Part shown: positions 7,001 through 8,527 of the stretch, one piece after another
Layout of the letters: each line of letters opens with the position of its first letter
How positions within the stretch are numbered: position 1 is the stretch's first letter
DNA from: an uncultured Mucispirillum sp.
GTDB taxonomy: Bacteria; Chrysiogenota; Deferribacteres; Deferribacterales; Mucispirillaceae
NCBI GenBank assembly: GCA_947177675.1
Contig: CAMWVK010000039.1
Span: 1-8,527 of the forward strand
Direction of reading: 5' to 3'
Length of the DNA stretch: 8,527 bases
The notes under the pieces: generated by a model
Databases searched by the model: none
What the model was told of the DNA's origin: nothing
The model's input: only the letters and a program-made list of their open reading frames with translations
Made by a program: the position numbers and the translations under genes

Positions 7001-7761
7001 TTTGGTACAATTACAGTCCTGTTATTTTCTTTTAAATATATAAATTCCATATCAAATAAATCAGAAAATATATTATTTTTAACCATTTCACTGCTTTCTG
7101 CATAGGCAAATAATGCACCTTTTTTTATACATATAAATAATGATTTTACAGCTAGTGCATAATTTAAATCATGGGTAATAAGTATTATACTGTATTTATT
7201 TTCCTGATTTAATTTTACAAGCAGATTATTTATTTCATACCTTGCTTTTGGGTCTAAAAATGAAGATATTTCATCAAGAATAACAAATTTTGCTTCCTGA
7301 GCAAGAGCAGCAGCAATATTTACTTTCTGCCTTTCTCCACCGCTTAATGTGGATATATGCCTTTCTTTTAAGTGATATATATTTGTCAGGTTCATATAAT
7401 AATGAATTATATCTAAATGTTCTTTTGTAATTATTCCAAAATAATCAAGATACGGATATCTGCCTGCTGCAACAAAATCTTCTACAGTGAAATCTGCCAC
7501 AGAATAACTATACTGCTGTGGCACATAGCTGATAATTTTTGCTTTTTCTTGTTTATTAATGCTTAAAATATCTTTGTTATATATAGTGATATTTCCACTA
7601 TCTGCTTTTATTATACCAGCAGTGATATTTGCAATGGTTGATTTTCCTGCACCATTTGGACCGATAATAGATACCATTTGACCTGATTTAATATTCAGGC
7701 TTATATTATCTATTATAATTTTATTTTTTATACTGTATGAAATATTATTAACTTTAATCAT
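6997..7761 (-). CDS. FecE/BtuD-type ABC transporter ATPase
   Basis: This is the cytoplasmic ATP-hydrolysing subunit that powers the FecCD-type permease. The 254 residues contain the full set of motifs: Walker A GPNGAGKST (34-42), Q-loop VPQQ (80-83), the subfamily-typical GRYPYL (100-105), signature LSGGERQK (139-146), Walker B FVILDE (159-164) with catalytic Glu164, D-loop SFLD (167-170) and H-loop His197 in LITHDLN. The stretch after Walker B reads DEISSFLDP where most family members have DEPTSHLDP, a small divergence that spares the catalytic residues. Its start overlaps the end of the binding-protein gene by 8 bases (7754-7761) and its stop overlaps the permease start by 4. The gene order binding protein, ATPase, permease is less common than binding protein, permease, ATPase. 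Heme (HmuV), siderophore and cobalamin ATPases are not separable by these motifs. Confidence 0.96.
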   Translation of the reverse strand: MIKVNNISYSIKNKIIIDNISLNIKSGQMVSIIGPNGAGKSTIANITAGIIKADSGNITIYNKDILSINKQEKAKIISYVPQQYSYSVADFTVEDFVAAGRYPYLDYFGIITKEHLDIIHYYMNLTNIYHLKERHISTLSGGERQKVNIAAALAQEAKFVILDEISSFLDPKARYEINNLLVKLNQENKYSIILITHDLNYALAVKSLFICIKKGALFAYAESSEMVKNNIFSDLFDMEFIYLKENNRTVIVPK

Positions 7762-8527
7762 TTAGCTTATTCACATATTCATTTGCAAATTTTTCTATTA
7801 TTAAACTTATTCTAGGTCCTGGAATACTGATATAATCTTCATAAAGTATAATGATATTATTATTTTTAACAGCTTTTAATGGCATATATTCCCAGTCTTT
7901 ATATGCACGCTTATAATCATTTCCATGATACATATCAAATATAAAATCAGGGTTTATATTTAAAATACTTTCTTTTGAAACTTCTGTATATGATGGAAGA
8001 TTTTTTAAAGGGTTATTAATATTCAATATTTCTAAAATATCATTATATAGATTATTTTTACCTGCGGCTGTGAATGTTGATATTTCTTGTCCATAATTTC
8101 TAAAAATAGAGATTATGGCAGAATATTTTTCTTTATTTTTTGGAAGTGACTTTTTTATATTTTCTATTTCTATATTTATTTGCTTTTTCCGTTTATCTGT
8201 AATGTTCTTTATATTAAATGCTTCCCCTAAAATGTCATAAGCACTTATTATATCATTTACTGTATTGTTATTTATTTCAATAACTTTTATTCCCATACTT
8301 TCAAGTTTTTCCTTCTGTTGTTTCATATTTTGCTGAATAACAGCAGTATTTATTTTTAAGTTAGCTATATACTCATAATTTATATTACTAAAAAAGCCTA
8401 TTTTTTCTTTATTTTTTGCATCTTCTGGATAATTGCAGTAAATAGTATCTGCTATTAGATATTTGTCAAGTCCAATATCATATATATATTCTGTTATACT
8501 TGGAGAAAGACTTATAAGCCTTATATC
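7754..8527 (-). CDS. Chelate-binding periplasmic protein (FecB/BtuF type), 5' end outside window
   Basis: This is the periplasmic binding protein that delivers the chelate to the importer. The frame stays open from the TAA at 7754 to the window edge, giving 257 visible residues. I translated the edge segment (8327-8527) by hand. It reads RLISLSPSITEYIYDIG, then YCNYPEDAK, KIGFFSN and NYEYIANLKI, the standard N-terminal lobe of BtuF/FecB proteins. So the ATG at 8324-8326 (NMKQQKEKL) is internal, and only the signal peptide and a few residues are likely missing. Typical later motifs are SYTEVSKESILNINPDFIF (class III binding-protein C-lobe) and SIPGPRIS near the end. The YCNYP motif is common in cobalamin- and heme-type binding proteins, so either substrate, or a siderophore, is possible. 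One odd point is that the usual KPDLVL segment reads KINTAVIQQ. The promoter, and any Fur box or cobalamin riboswitch, would lie beyond 8527. Confidence 0.93.
   Translation of the reverse strand, partial: DIRLISLSPSITEYIYDIGLDKYLIADTIYCNYPEDAKNKEKIGFFSNINYEYIANLKINTAVIQQNMKQQKEKLESMGIKVIEINNNTVNDIISAYDILGEAFNIKNITDKRKKQINIEIENIKKSLPKNKEKYSAIISIFRNYGQEISTFTAAGKNNLYNDILEILNINNPLKNLPSYTEVSKESILNINPDFIFDMYHGNDYKRAYKDWEYMPLKAVKNNNIIILYEDYISIPGPRISLIIEKFANEYVNKLND

Overview
This is AT-rich DNA from a Gram-negative bacterium. Codons ending in A or T dominate (TTA Leu, ATA Ile, AAA Lys). An intact lpxC means a lipid A outer membrane. Two secreted envelope proteins and a binding-protein-dependent FecCD-type ABC importer fit the same picture. 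The taxon is not fixed by what I can see. A low-GC host-associated lineage such as Deferribacterota (Mucispirillum-like) or Campylobacterota is plausible, but that is inference from composition and gene style only.

Layout. (1) 38-265 (+) is a small acidic ORF of unknown function with a strong ribosome binding site. (2) 402-988 (+) is a decayed flavoprotein reductase of the ferric-reductase/ferredoxin-NADP reductase type. It has a lost start, a frameshift, in-frame stops and no room for the membrane domain. (3) A hairpin near 1041-1072 separates it from lpxC at 1156-2094 (+), which is complete and has all catalytic residues. (4) 2095-2409 is an AT-rich intergenic stretch with no convincing gene. 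(5) 2410-4539 and 4672-6021 (+) encode two exported proteins. The first looks like a FlgT_N-like domain, long coiled coils and a C-terminal 8-stranded outer-membrane barrel with a run of nine Asp in a predicted surface loop. The second ends in a four-cysteine domain resembling LprI/DUF1311 lysozyme-inhibitor proteins. Between them lies an approximately 85-bp hairpin-rich insert bounded by perfect 19-bp direct repeats. (6) On the minus strand, 8527 to 6026 is an overlapping operon in the order binding protein, ATPase, permease, for uptake of a metal chelate (siderophore, heme or cobalamin). Its first gene runs off the right edge.

How they fit together. The window is envelope-centred: lipid A synthesis, an outer-membrane/periplasm protein pair and chelate import. 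The two exported proteins probably formed a tight operon with a 29-30 bp spacer before the small repeat element arrived. That operon converges on the importer operon with only 4 bp between the stop codons. The main points for follow-up are the two-gene envelope module with its poly-Asp surface loop, the repeat-bounded mini-element and the reductase pseudogene.
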